A stretch of 64,000 bases of DNA, from assembly GCA_024236215.1 (NCBI GenBank), contig JACKKX010000003.1, forward strand, positions 248,001 through 312,000. Direction: 5' to 3'. The DNA comes from Novosphingobium sp. (GTDB lineage Bacteria > Pseudomonadota > Alphaproteobacteria > Sphingomonadales > Sphingomonadaceae). Numbering within the stretch: position 1 is the first letter of the stretch; each line of letters starts with the position of its first letter. The notes below the pieces were generated by a model that was given only the letters and a program-made list of their open reading frames with translations, was not told where the DNA came from and did not search any database. Below, one piece after another: positions 36,128-44,268 of the stretch. The translations under genes and the position numbers were made by a program.

Positions 36128-37831
36128 ATGACCTGGACCCCGAATCGCCGCGCCGTGCTCGGCGGGCTAGCCGCCGCCGCGCTCGCTCCCGAGATCGCCT
36201 TGGCCCGCCGTTGGGGCCGCTATGACACGATCCTGCGCGGCGGCACGGTGTTCGACGGGCTAGGCGCCGCCCCGATCGAGGGCGACGTGGGGATCGCGGG
36301 CGGGCGGATCGCGGCGATCGGCAATCTTGGCGGCGCGCGCGCCGCGCTGGAGATCGACGCGCGTGGCCAGGCGGTCGCCCCCGGGTTCATCAACATGCTC
36401 TCATGGGCGACCGAGAGCCTGATCGAGGACGGCCGCTCGCAGGGCGATATCCGCCAGGGGGTGACGCTGGAGGTGATGGGCGAGGGCAGCTCGATGGGGC
36501 CGCTCAATGCCGAGATGAAGGCGCGGGCGCTGCGCGAACAGGGGGACATCAAGTACCCGATCGGCTGGACCTCGCTGGCGGACTATCTCGGCTTTCTCGA
36601 GCGCAAGGGGGTGAGTTGCAACGTCGCCTCGTTCATCGGCGCTGGGACGCTACGGGTGCATGAGGTGGGCTATGACGATGTCCGCGCCACCCCGGATCAG
36701 ATCGCGCGGATGCAGGCGCTGGTCCGGGCGGAAATGCGTGCCGGGGCGCTGGGGATCGGCTCATCGCTGATCTACGCGCCCGACAATTTCGCCAATACCG
36801 ACGAGCTGGTCATGCTGGCATCGGCGGCGGCGCTGCATGGCGGCAGCTACATCAGCCACATCCGCAACGAGAGCGATCACTACTTCGAGGCGCTCGACGA
36901 GCTGATCTCCATCGGCCGGCGCAGTGGCGCGCGGGTGCAGATGTACCACATGAAGCCCTCGGGGCGGCAGAACTGGGACAAGGCCGATGGCGCGCTGGCG
37001 CGGATGGAGACGGCGCGCCAGGCCGGGATCGACGTTACCGCCAACGTCTACACCTATACCGCCGCCGCCACCGGGCTCGATGCCTCGATGCCGCTGTGGG
37101 TCCAGCAGGGCGGACGCGACAAGTGGATCGAGCGGCTGAAAGACCCGGAGATCCGCGCCCGGGTAATCGCCGAAATGCGCGGCGTGCCGCAGGGCTGGGA
37201 CAATACCTACCGCAATGCCGGCGGGCCCGAGAATGTGCTGCTGCTGGGGTTTGACAACCCAGCGCTCAAGCCGCTTTCGGGCAAGACCCTGGCCGAGGTG
37301 GCGGAAATGCGCTCTGCCAGCCCCGAAGATACCATGATCGATCTGGTGATCGAGGACGGCAGCCGGGTCGATACCGCCTATTTCACCATGAGCGAGGACA
37401 ACCTCAAAAAGAACATCGCCTGGCGCTGGACCATGTTCGGTTCCGACGCGGCGAGCATGGCGAACGAGGGCAAGTTCCTGCTGCGCCACACCCACCCGCG
37501 CGCCTATGGCACCTTCGCGCGGCTGCTGGGGCGCTATGTCCGCGATCAGCAGGTGATCGGCCTGGCCGAAGCGATCCGCCGCCTGACCTCGCTTCCCGCC
37601 AAGCAGCTGGGTATCCGGGGGCGCGGGCGGCTGGCGCCGGGTTATGCCGCAGATGTGGTGGTGTTCGATCCGGCCCGGATCGCGGACCACGCCACTTTCG
37701 CCAAGCCCCACCAATACGCCACCGGGGTTTCCGAGGTGCTGGTCAACGGCACCGCGGTGCTGCGCGGCGGCGAACACACCGGCGCCACGCCCGGGAAGTT
37801 CGTCAGGGGGCCGGGCTGGCGGGGACGGTGA
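36128..37831 (+). CDS. N-acyl-D-amino-acid deacylase-like amidohydrolase (Tat-exported)
   Basis: 567 residues. Twin-arginine-like signal (NRRAVLGGLAAAALAPEIALA), the composite beta domain (YDTILRGGTVFDGLG ... DARGQAVAPGFI) and a TIM barrel with candidate metal histidines in SHIRNESDHY and MYHMKPSG, and Asp in GSDAAS. The HxH pair normally following PGFID is absent (PGFINMLSWATE), and the NCG cysteine of classic D-aminoacylases is replaced in MGEGSSMG. The substrate may therefore differ from N-acyl-D-amino acids. I chose the ATG at 36128. It is divergent from thiC, sharing the region with the riboswitch. Confidence 0.87.
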   Translation: MTWTPNRRAVLGGLAAAALAPEIALARRWGRYDTILRGGTVFDGLGAAPIEGDVGIAGGRIAAIGNLGGARAALEIDARGQAVAPGFINMLSWATESLIEDGRSQGDIRQGVTLEVMGEGSSMGPLNAEMKARALREQGDIKYPIGWTSLADYLGFLERKGVSCNVASFIGAGTLRVHEVGYDDVRATPDQIARMQALVRAEMRAGALGIGSSLIYAPDNFANTDELVMLASAAALHGGSYISHIRNESDHYFEALDELISIGRRSGARVQMYHMKPSGRQNWDKADGALARMETARQAGIDVTANVYTYTAAATGLDASMPLWVQQGGRDKWIERLKDPEIRARVIAEMRGVPQGWDNTYRNAGGPENVLLLGFDNPALKPLSGKTLAEVAEMRSASPEDTMIDLVIEDGSRVDTAYFTMSEDNLKKNIAWRWTMFGSDAASMANEGKFLLRHTHPRAYGTFARLLGRYVRDQQVIGLAEAIRRLTSLPAKQLGIRGRGRLAPGYAADVVVFDPARIADHATFAKPHQYATGVSEVLVNGTAVLRGGEHTGATPGKFVRGPGWRGR

Positions 37832-37850
37832 AGCGGCGCGTCGGCCGGCG

Positions 37851-38471
37851 GTGACCGTCCTCTACCGCCTCGATAGTCCGGCTGCCGCAATCGCCGCGCG
37901 GTTCGGGGCCGAGGCTGGGGACGATCCCTGGGCCGGGGGCGCGATCGCTCCGGGCCGGTTCGCGCCGGTGATTACCGCCGGGCGCGAGGCGATTGCCGGG
38001 CCGCGCGGGGCGGCGCAGCCGCGCCGGATGGTTCCGCGGCTGTGGGGCGTGCCGCCGCCGCCTTCGGCGGGCGATGGCGGGCGCGGGGTGCTGAGTGTGC
38101 GCAAACCGGACAGTCCGTTCTGGATCGGCAACCTCAGGAACAGCGAGTTCCGCTGCCTGGTTCCCGCCACGGCAGTGATCGAATGGGGCCGCGCCGATCC
38201 GCAGACCGGGCGGCGCCGCCAGCATCGCTTCACGCTTTCCGATCAGCCCCTTTTCGCTTTCGCCGGGGTATGGAAGGACAGCGAGGTGCCAAGCTTCGCG
38301 CTACTCACCTGCGAGGCCAATGCCCGCTGGCGCGAAGCCGGGCACACCGCGATGCCCGCGATCCTGCCCGGCGAGACCGAAGCCTGGCGGCTATGGCTCA
38401 ACGCCGGGTGGGAGGCGGCAGCCCGGCTGCTCGCCCCCTATCCCTCGTCGCTAGTGTGTGAAACTCAGTGA
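37851..38471 (+). CDS. SRAP-domain (YedK/HMCES-like) protein without the catalytic Cys2
   Basis: 206 residues from a GTG start. SRAP features are PRLWGVPPP, FRCLVPATAVIEW (the Glu of the family GFYEW), FAFAGVW and GHTAMPAIL (the family His). In active SRAP proteins Met1 is removed and Cys2 forms a thiazolidine with abasic DNA. Here the aligned start is MTVLYRL against MCNLYRL in relatives, so Cys2 is Thr. No other in-frame start gives a Cys2. It is probably a divergent paralogue without abasic-site crosslinking. It overlaps the convergent downstream gene by 7 bp. Confidence 0.78.
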   Translation: MTVLYRLDSPAAAIAARFGAEAGDDPWAGGAIAPGRFAPVITAGREAIAGPRGAAQPRRMVPRLWGVPPPPSAGDGGRGVLSVRKPDSPFWIGNLRNSEFRCLVPATAVIEWGRADPQTGRRRQHRFTLSDQPLFAFAGVWKDSEVPSFALLTCEANARWREAGHTAMPAILPGETEAWRLWLNAGWEAAARLLAPYPSSLVCETQ

Positions 38472-38863
38472 AACCGCGCCGCGCCGGCCACGCTCAGCGC
38501 CAGGCCCAGCACCACTGTGCTCATCGCCCAGCCGCGGTGCATGTGGGTCAGGCTGCGCAGCCAGAACTGGGTATAGATATCGACGAAGCCGAGGATCGCC
38601 AGCGCCTCGATCATCATGAATCCGCCCAGCGCCTTGATGATGCACGAAAGCAGGTCTTCCGGAATCCACGGGTTGGCAAGGTAGATCACCATGCCCACCA
38701 GCAGCTCGAGCATGCCGCAGACGAATTGCAGCGCGGGGCTGCGTTCAACTTCCTCGATCATGGTGCGCCAGGCGCCAGGCTTCCTCAGCGCACCGATCCC
38801 CGCGAACAGCGCGGTCAGGCCCAGCATCAGCGATGACCAGGCGGTTACGTCGATAGGTCCCAT
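38465..38863 (-). CDS. Four-helix membrane protein of unknown function
   Basis: 132 residues with four hydrophobic segments (about 10-27, 44-65, 73-98 and 110-128), with MIEEVERSPALQFVCGMLELLVGMVIYL in the middle. I do not recognise a named family. The ATG at 38863 is chosen; an ATG 14 codons upstream is also in frame. Codon use is normal for the region. Confidence 0.75.
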   Translation of the reverse strand: MGPIDVTAWSSLMLGLTALFAGIGALRKPGAWRTMIEEVERSPALQFVCGMLELLVGMVIYLANPWIPEDLLSCIIKALGGFMMIEALAILGFVDIYTQFWLRSLTHMHRGWAMSTVVLGLALSVAGAARFH

Positions 38864-39043
38864 TCCAATCCCTTCCACAAACCCAGGTTCTCCCCGCGGG
38901 TTCAAGCCATTCTGTTTGGCACGAGGATGCAGCCGGTATCGATGCTTGTCCAGCGCGCGTTTCGGTGCCGGACCGGCGACGAGAGCGAAAGCGTGGCTGC
39001 ACGAACTCTCCGGCTCGCGTCAGCCTGCCGGCACTGCTTCCGG

Positions 39044-39742
39044 TCAGCAGCCCGGTGCCTTGAGTTTTGCCGAACGCTTGAGGGCCTTGCCGATGACGCG
39101 GGTCCAGATCGCGTAACCGGCGCGGTTCATGTGCAAGTGATCGGAGATGTAAATCTCGGGCCGGGGCGCGCCCTCGACCATCATTGCGCTGGCGACATCG
39201 ACGAAGACCAGATCGGGGCGGCGCGCGGCAAGCCCTTCGACCAGGCCGTTGAGTTCGCGCTGGGCGCCGAGCTGACCGAGCCGCGAGGGCGAGGGCTTGG
39301 CCGAGACGTAGAACACCGGGGTGGTGCCCAGCGAGGCATCCTTGCGCTTCAGGAATTCCTCGAAATCGGCGAAGACCTGCGCGGCGGGCTTGCCCGCGGC
39401 GATATCGTTCTCGCCCGCGTAGAACACGATCCGGCGGGGGTGATAGGGGGCAACGATCCGATCGAAGTAGCGGTTGACGTCGGCGACGGTCGAGCCGCCA
39501 AAGCCGCGCTTGACCAGCGGCATTCGGAAGTCGTTTGCCAGGCCGAACCAGAAGCGGATGCTCGAGCTGCCGACGAACAGGGTCGCGCAGCGCGGCGGCG
39601 GGGCGGATTCGTCCTCGACGGCAAAGACGTGGATCTCCTCGGCGAAAGGAGCATCGGCCTGCGCCGCCGCCATTGGCGCCGCCGTCAGCATGCAGCCGGC
39701 CATGAGGGCTGCGGTAATCCACATGCGGCTGCGGCTATGCAT
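39044..39742 (-). CDS. Exported SGNH/GDSL hydrolase
   Basis: 232 residues with a signal peptide (about 1-27, ending AAAQA). SGNH blocks: nucleophile Ser in LFVGSSSIRFW, Gly in RGFGGSTVADV, Asn in GENDIAAG, and catalytic Asp-His in ISDHLHMN near the C-terminus. It would be an esterase or lipase acting in the periplasm, perhaps on acylated sugars. AAGGAG nine bases ahead supports the start at 39742. Confidence 0.9.
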   Translation of the reverse strand: MHSRSRMWITAALMAGCMLTAAPMAAAQADAPFAEEIHVFAVEDESAPPPRCATLFVGSSSIRFWFGLANDFRMPLVKRGFGGSTVADVNRYFDRIVAPYHPRRIVFYAGENDIAAGKPAAQVFADFEEFLKRKDASLGTTPVFYVSAKPSPSRLGQLGAQRELNGLVEGLAARRPDLVFVDVASAMMVEGAPRPEIYISDHLHMNRAGYAIWTRVIGKALKRSAKLKAPGC

Positions 39743-39861
39743 CTGTGCTGGCTCCTTCATGCGCCGCCCGTGTGCGGACCGGGCCAATGATCGATGAACT
39801 TTGCGAATAAGGCAATGGCCGCTACCCGCGAGACGATCTATCACATCCGGTGAGGGGGGAC

Positions 39862-39966
39862 ATGGCCGAGCGGCGTTATCCCGTGCTGGCCGAGCATTTC
39901 GACGGCCGCGTCGCCTCGGATCATTTCCCGGTGATAGCCGATCTTGCGCGGGCTTGCCGCAGTTAG
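39862..39966 (+). pseudogene. Remnant of an endonuclease/exonuclease/phosphatase-family C-terminus
   Basis: 34-codon frame MAERRYPVLAEHFDGRV then ASDHFPVIADLA. SDHFPVIADL is the hallmark C-terminal strand (catalytic Asp-His) of the EEP superfamily. Nothing upstream supplies the rest, so this appears to be a leftover of a deleted gene. The remaining bases between the SGNH gene and lacI (39743-40040) hold no other gene. Confidence 0.5.
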
Positions 39967-39984
39967 CCCGCTTGCCAAGCGGGC
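39966..39984. terminator. GC-rich hairpin upstream of lacI
   Basis: Stem GCCCGCTT / AAGCGGGC with a 3-base loop (GCC), 8 bp, lying immediately after the EEP remnant and 57 bp before the lacI-type gene. GTTAGCCCGCTTG, which includes its left arm, is repeated at 41138-41150 after the gene. Confidence 0.4.
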
Positions 39985-40040
39985 CTAGCCTTGCAACAGT
40001 GCAGCGACATGGTGGGGCAAAGCGCAGTTTCGGACAGGAC

Positions 40041-41081
40041 GTGAGCAGACCGACGATCGACGATGTCGCGGCGCGGGCCGGGGTTGCGCGAACCACGGTT
40101 TCGCGCGTGCTCAACAACCAGCCCAACGTTCGCCCCGAAGTGCGCGAAAAGGTCCGCGCGGCAGTGGCCGAGCTGGGTTATCGGGTCAACCTGCAGGCCC
40201 GCAATCTGGCCGGTCGGCGGGCGCTGCGGATCGTGCTGATCCATGCCTCCGATTTCGACAGCGAACCCAACTCCTACTTCGCCTCCGCCCTCGAACTTGG
40301 CGCGACCCGCGCGGGGGCCAGGCTTGGCGTGCAGCTGATCACCCACGTTATCAACCAGAGCGATCCCGCCGCAGCGGATGAAATCCTTGAGCGGGTCGAG
40401 GACGATCAATGCGACGGGGTGCTGCTGACCCCGCCCTTCGCCGACGATCTGGCGCTGCTGCGCAGGCTGGCGGGGCTGGGCGTGGCGGCGGTTTGCCTGG
40501 CCGGCGGCGCGGAGGCGGAAACGGTCGCCACCACGGTCGGGATCGACGATTACCGCGCGGGCTACGATATCGGCAAGCACCTGGTCTCTCTCGGGCACCG
40601 CACGTTCGGCTTCATCAAAGGGCTGGCCGGGCACGTTTCCGCCGAGGGCCGGTATGACGGCTTTCTCGCCGCTCTGGGCGATGCCGGGCTGGGCGAGGCC
40701 GATGTCGAGTGGAGGCGCGGCAACTTCACCTTCCGCTCGGGGCACGATTGCGCCCAGGCGCTGCTTGGCGGCGCCCGCAAGGCCAGCGCGCTGGTCTGTG
40801 CCAACGACGACATGGCCGCGGGCGCCCTGCTCGCCGCGCACAAGGCCGGTCTGCGCATTCCCCAGGACATTGCGATCACCGGCTTCGACGATACGCCGGT
40901 GTCGGAAATCGTCTGGCCTCCGCTGACTACCATCCATCAGCCGCTGCGCCGCATGGCCGCGCGCGGGGTTGAGCGGCTGGTCGAGATGGCCGGAGAAGGC
41001 CAGGCAGCCGCGCCCGGCCGCGAAGTCGTGGCGCACGAGCTGGTGGTGCGCGATTCGAGTGTGGTGAGCCGCAGCGCCTGA
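40041..41081 (+). CDS. LacI-family transcriptional regulator of the glucan locus
   Basis: 346 residues from a GTG. The N-terminal LacI helix-turn-helix is intact (PTIDDVAARAGVARTTVSRVLNN, then VRAAVAELGYRVN hinge), followed by a periplasmic-binding-like sugar-sensing domain (FIKGLAGHVSAEGRYDGFLAAL, ALVCANDDMAAGAL). It is placed directly before the TonB receptor operon, which carries a LacI-type palindrome in its promoter region, so it most likely represses that operon until a sugar binds. Confidence 0.92.
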   Translation: MSRPTIDDVAARAGVARTTVSRVLNNQPNVRPEVREKVRAAVAELGYRVNLQARNLAGRRALRIVLIHASDFDSEPNSYFASALELGATRAGARLGVQLITHVINQSDPAAADEILERVEDDQCDGVLLTPPFADDLALLRRLAGLGVAAVCLAGGAEAETVATTVGIDDYRAGYDIGKHLVSLGHRTFGFIKGLAGHVSAEGRYDGFLAALGDAGLGEADVEWRRGNFTFRSGHDCAQALLGGARKASALVCANDDMAAGALLAAHKAGLRIPQDIAITGFDDTPVSEIVWPPLTTIHQPLRRMAARGVERLVEMAGEGQAAAPGREVVAHELVVRDSSVVSRSA

Positions 41082-41175
41082 GTCTGGTCTAACCAGCTCC
41101 GACCTGTTGCATCGGCGCATCAATGGCAGGATTTGTTGTTAGCCCGCTTGACCGGCTGGGCGTTCTTGGGCATTG

Positions 41176-41193
41176 ATTGGAAGCGCTTCCAAT
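41176..41193. promoter_or_regulatory. LacI-type operator upstream of the TonB receptor
   Basis: 18-bp perfect palindrome ATTGGAAGCGCTTCCAAT, 73 bp before the receptor start. It has the central CG and flanking A/T pattern (TGGAAGCGCTTCCA) of LacI/GalR-family operators. The whole gap 41082-41266 has no gene. Confidence 0.85.
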
Positions 41194-41266
41194 TTGGAAT
41201 GCGAGGGCGGGGCATGTCCTTGTCAGGGAGATTCGCGGGAAAACCGCGTATTACGGAGGGTTTCTG

Positions 41267-44113
41267 ATGGGTATGAGGGTGCATTCCTGCGCGGCGGAGC
41301 AGCGCCTGGCGCGGACTTACCGATTCGGCGCAACCGCGGTTTCGGCGCTGGCGCTTGTCAGCATGATGCCGCAGGCAGCTTTCGCGCAGGAAGCCGACGA
41401 TGCCGGCGACGATGCGACCATCGTGGTCTCGGGGCTGCGCTATTCGCTAGCCAACTCGATCAACACCAAGAAGAACGAAGCCAGCATTGTCGAGGCGGTT
41501 TCGGCCGAAGACATCGGCAAGCTGCCCGACGTGTCGATCGCGGAATCGATCGCCCGTCTTCCCGGCCTTGCCGCGCAGCGCGTTGCCGGCCGTGCGCAGA
41601 TCATCTCGGTCCGCGGTCTTGCTCCCGATTTCACCACCGTGCTGCTCAACGGCCGCCAGCAGGCCAGCTCTGGCTATAACCGTGCGGTCGAATTCGATCA
41701 GTATCCTTCCGAACTGCTCTCTGCCGCGGTGGTCTACAAGACCCCCGATGCCGACATTTCGGGCATGGGCCTGGCCGGGACGGTCGATCTGCGCACCGTG
41801 CGCCCGATCGCCTATGGCAAGCGCGCGATCGCGGTGAACATCCGCGGCGAAATTGACGAAGGCGGCGGGCGCAATCACGACATGTCGAACAAGGGCTGGC
41901 GCGGCAGCTTCAGCTATATCGACCAGAACGATGCCGGTACGCTCGGCTGGTCGATCGGCTATGCGCACCTCGATGCGCCGGGCCATGTCGATCACTACAA
42001 GGCCTATGGCTACGAGACCTTCAACTTCGGCAATCCGCTGGTGGTCAGCCCCTCGAACGTTGCCACCGCGCTCCAGCTCAACGGCGAGGAAGCCTGGGCG
42101 GTCAACAGCAAGGACAAGCGCGACGGGGTCATGGGTACGCTGGAATTCCAGCCCAGCGACAGCTTCCACTCGGTGCTTGACCTCTACTATTCGCGCTTCA
42201 AGCAGAAGTCGGTCAGCCGCGGCGCGCAGTGGTTCTCGAACCCCTGGGCCGACAACGCCACCTTCAGCAATGAGACGGTGACCTGGCTGGGCGGATCGAT
42301 CCTTGGCACGGCCGGGCACTTCAACAACGCCATCCCGATCCTGCGCAACGATCTCAACACCCGCGACGACGAACTGTTTGCGGCCGGGTGGAATGCCGAC
42401 GCCAAGCTTGGCGACCGCCTGACCGCGACGGTCGATCTGAGCTATTCGCGCAACACCCGCGATGAAACCTACATCGAGACCTACGCGGGATACGGCATCG
42501 GTGCCTTCCAGACCCGTACGCCCGATCACTATGATTTCTCGATCCCGCTCGAAGGCTTCCCCACCTACAGCAACTGGGGCCTCAACTACGCCGATGCCAG
42601 CAAGGTTTCGCTGGGCGATCGGGCGCCGTGGGGCGGCTGGGGCCACGATGGCTTGATGAAATCGCCGCATGTCGAGGAAAAGGTCACCACCGCCGATTTC
42701 GGTCTGGCCTACGACATGGGTGAAAGCTTCATTTCCAAGATCGAGCTGGGCGTGAACTATGCCCATCGCGACAAGAGCAAGACCGTCGACGAGATCGATC
42801 TCAATCTCAAGAACAGCCGCGCGCAAATCGCGGTTCCCTCGGGTGCGGTCATTGCGCCGACCTCGCTCGATTTCATCGGCTTCGGCAATGTGCTGGCCTG
42901 GGATCTGCCCTCGGTGCTCGGCAGTTACACCGAGACCACGCTGCTGGATGCCAACCACTACGACAAGTCGTGGCAGATCAAGGAAGACATCCTGACCTTC
43001 CGTGCCAAGGCGACGATCGATGCCGGCAATCTGCACGGCAACATCGGGCTTCAGGTGGTCAACCAGAAGCAGGCCTCGTCGGGCCTGCGGATCAACCGAA
43101 CGGTCACCCCGATCGCGATCGGTCCGGTTTCGGTTGAGAAGAGCTACACCGACTTCCTGCCCAGCCTGAACCTCTACTACGATCTGGGTGGCGGGCACCG
43201 CTTGCGCTTTGCTGCGGCCAAGGTCATGGCGCGGCCGCGCATGGACGACATGCGCGCCAACATGACCCCGAGCTATTCAAACCCCTGTGCCTCGGGCGGC
43301 AGCTCCAACCAGCAGTGCCAGCCGGGCGGAACGGTTCATCCCTGGTCGGCCACCGGCGGCAACCCCAACCTCGAGCCGTGGCGCGCGAAGTCGCTCGACG
43401 TGGTCTACGAATGGTATGGCGGCAAGGCGACCTATTTCAGCGTTGCCGGGTTCTACAAGTGGCTCGACAACTACATCTACACCCAGTCGCTAACCGCAGA
43501 CTTCTCGGCCTTCCCGGTTCCGCCGACGGCCACGCCGCTGCCCACCGGGGTCACCGGAAGCCCGATCGGCACCCTGACTGCACCTGCCAACGGCAAGGGT
43601 GGCTATCTGCGGGGTGTCGAAGTTGCCGGCGCGCTGGAGCTCAGCAAGTTCACCCACAAGCTTGATGGCTTCGGGCTGAGCGGCTCGATCGCTTTCACCG
43701 AAAGCAATCTCAACCCGACTTCGGGAACCTCGATCGTCCGTATTCCGGGGCTGTCGAAGTGGGTTTACAACATCACCGGCTACTTCGAGCGCGATGGCTT
43801 CCAGGCCAGGGCCAGCTATCGCTATCGTTCGGCCTTCAAGGGTGAGACGATCCAGCTGTTCACCAATATCGGCTACACCGAAATCCTGGCGGACAAGCAG
43901 CTCGACGCGCAGATTGGCTATACCTTCCAGGAAGGTTCGCCGCTTGCGGGTCTGGGGATCACCCTCCAGCTCAGCAATGCGCTGGATTCGCCCTATCGCA
44001 CCCGTCTGGGTCTCGATACCGGCGGCACCAAGACCGCGGACAAGACCGTGCTTCCCGAAACCTACGAGAAGTATGGACGTCAGTGGCTCCTGGGGCTGAG
44101 CTACCGCTTCTGA
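41267..44113 (+). CDS. TonB-dependent receptor for oligosaccharides
   Basis: 948-residue outer-membrane transporter. Signal peptide about 1-41 (ending AAFAQ), TonB-box-like ATIVVSG near 50, plug domain (EASIVEAVSAEDIGKLPDVSIAESIARLPGL ... ISVRGLAPDFTTVLLNGR), and a long barrel ending in ...LGLSYRF. The IGKLPD...AESLQRIPGV-like plug is typical of sugar-specific receptors in sphingomonads and Caulobacter. GGAGGG precedes the ATG at 41267. It leads the GH3-halogenase-GH30-transporter operon, suggesting import of beta-glucan fragments. Confidence 0.95.
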   Translation: MGMRVHSCAAEQRLARTYRFGATAVSALALVSMMPQAAFAQEADDAGDDATIVVSGLRYSLANSINTKKNEASIVEAVSAEDIGKLPDVSIAESIARLPGLAAQRVAGRAQIISVRGLAPDFTTVLLNGRQQASSGYNRAVEFDQYPSELLSAAVVYKTPDADISGMGLAGTVDLRTVRPIAYGKRAIAVNIRGEIDEGGGRNHDMSNKGWRGSFSYIDQNDAGTLGWSIGYAHLDAPGHVDHYKAYGYETFNFGNPLVVSPSNVATALQLNGEEAWAVNSKDKRDGVMGTLEFQPSDSFHSVLDLYYSRFKQKSVSRGAQWFSNPWADNATFSNETVTWLGGSILGTAGHFNNAIPILRNDLNTRDDELFAAGWNADAKLGDRLTATVDLSYSRNTRDETYIETYAGYGIGAFQTRTPDHYDFSIPLEGFPTYSNWGLNYADASKVSLGDRAPWGGWGHDGLMKSPHVEEKVTTADFGLAYDMGESFISKIELGVNYAHRDKSKTVDEIDLNLKNSRAQIAVPSGAVIAPTSLDFIGFGNVLAWDLPSVLGSYTETTLLDANHYDKSWQIKEDILTFRAKATIDAGNLHGNIGLQVVNQKQASSGLRINRTVTPIAIGPVSVEKSYTDFLPSLNLYYDLGGGHRLRFAAAKVMARPRMDDMRANMTPSYSNPCASGGSSNQQCQPGGTVHPWSATGGNPNLEPWRAKSLDVVYEWYGGKATYFSVAGFYKWLDNYIYTQSLTADFSAFPVPPTATPLPTGVTGSPIGTLTAPANGKGGYLRGVEVAGALELSKFTHKLDGFGLSGSIAFTESNLNPTSGTSIVRIPGLSKWVYNITGYFERDGFQARASYRYRSAFKGETIQLFTNIGYTEILADKQLDAQIGYTFQEGSPLAGLGITLQLSNALDSPYRTRLGLDTGGTKTADKTVLPETYEKYGRQWLLGLSYRF

Positions 44114-44118
44114 GCCAA

Positions 44119-44142
44119 GGCGCGGCAGCGTGCTGCCGCGCC
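44119..44142 (+). terminator. Strong hairpin after the receptor gene
   Basis: 10-bp perfect stem GGCGCGGCAG / CTGCCGCGCC with a CGTG loop, 5 bases after the receptor stop. No U-tract. It would slow decay of, or partially end, the receptor mRNA before the enzyme genes. Confidence 0.6.
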
Positions 44143-44213
44143 GGACCGGCCCGATCGATCCTTGCCACGGCGTGGCGCTGCGGGCAGGATCGATGGGGGA
44201 TCTGGGCCGGTCC
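44143..44213. repeat. Second long imperfect stem in the receptor-GH3 gap
   Basis: GGACCGGCCC (44143-44152) pairs with GGGCCGGTCC (44204-44213). Inside it, ATCGATCCTTGCC pairs with GGCAGGATCGAT with one bulged base. With the preceding hairpin it makes the 155-bp gap highly structured and gene-free. Confidence 0.7.
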
Positions 44214-44268
44214 GCGTGGCGGGGTGTCTTGCATCCCGCAATACTGAAATGATTGACGGAACAGACTT

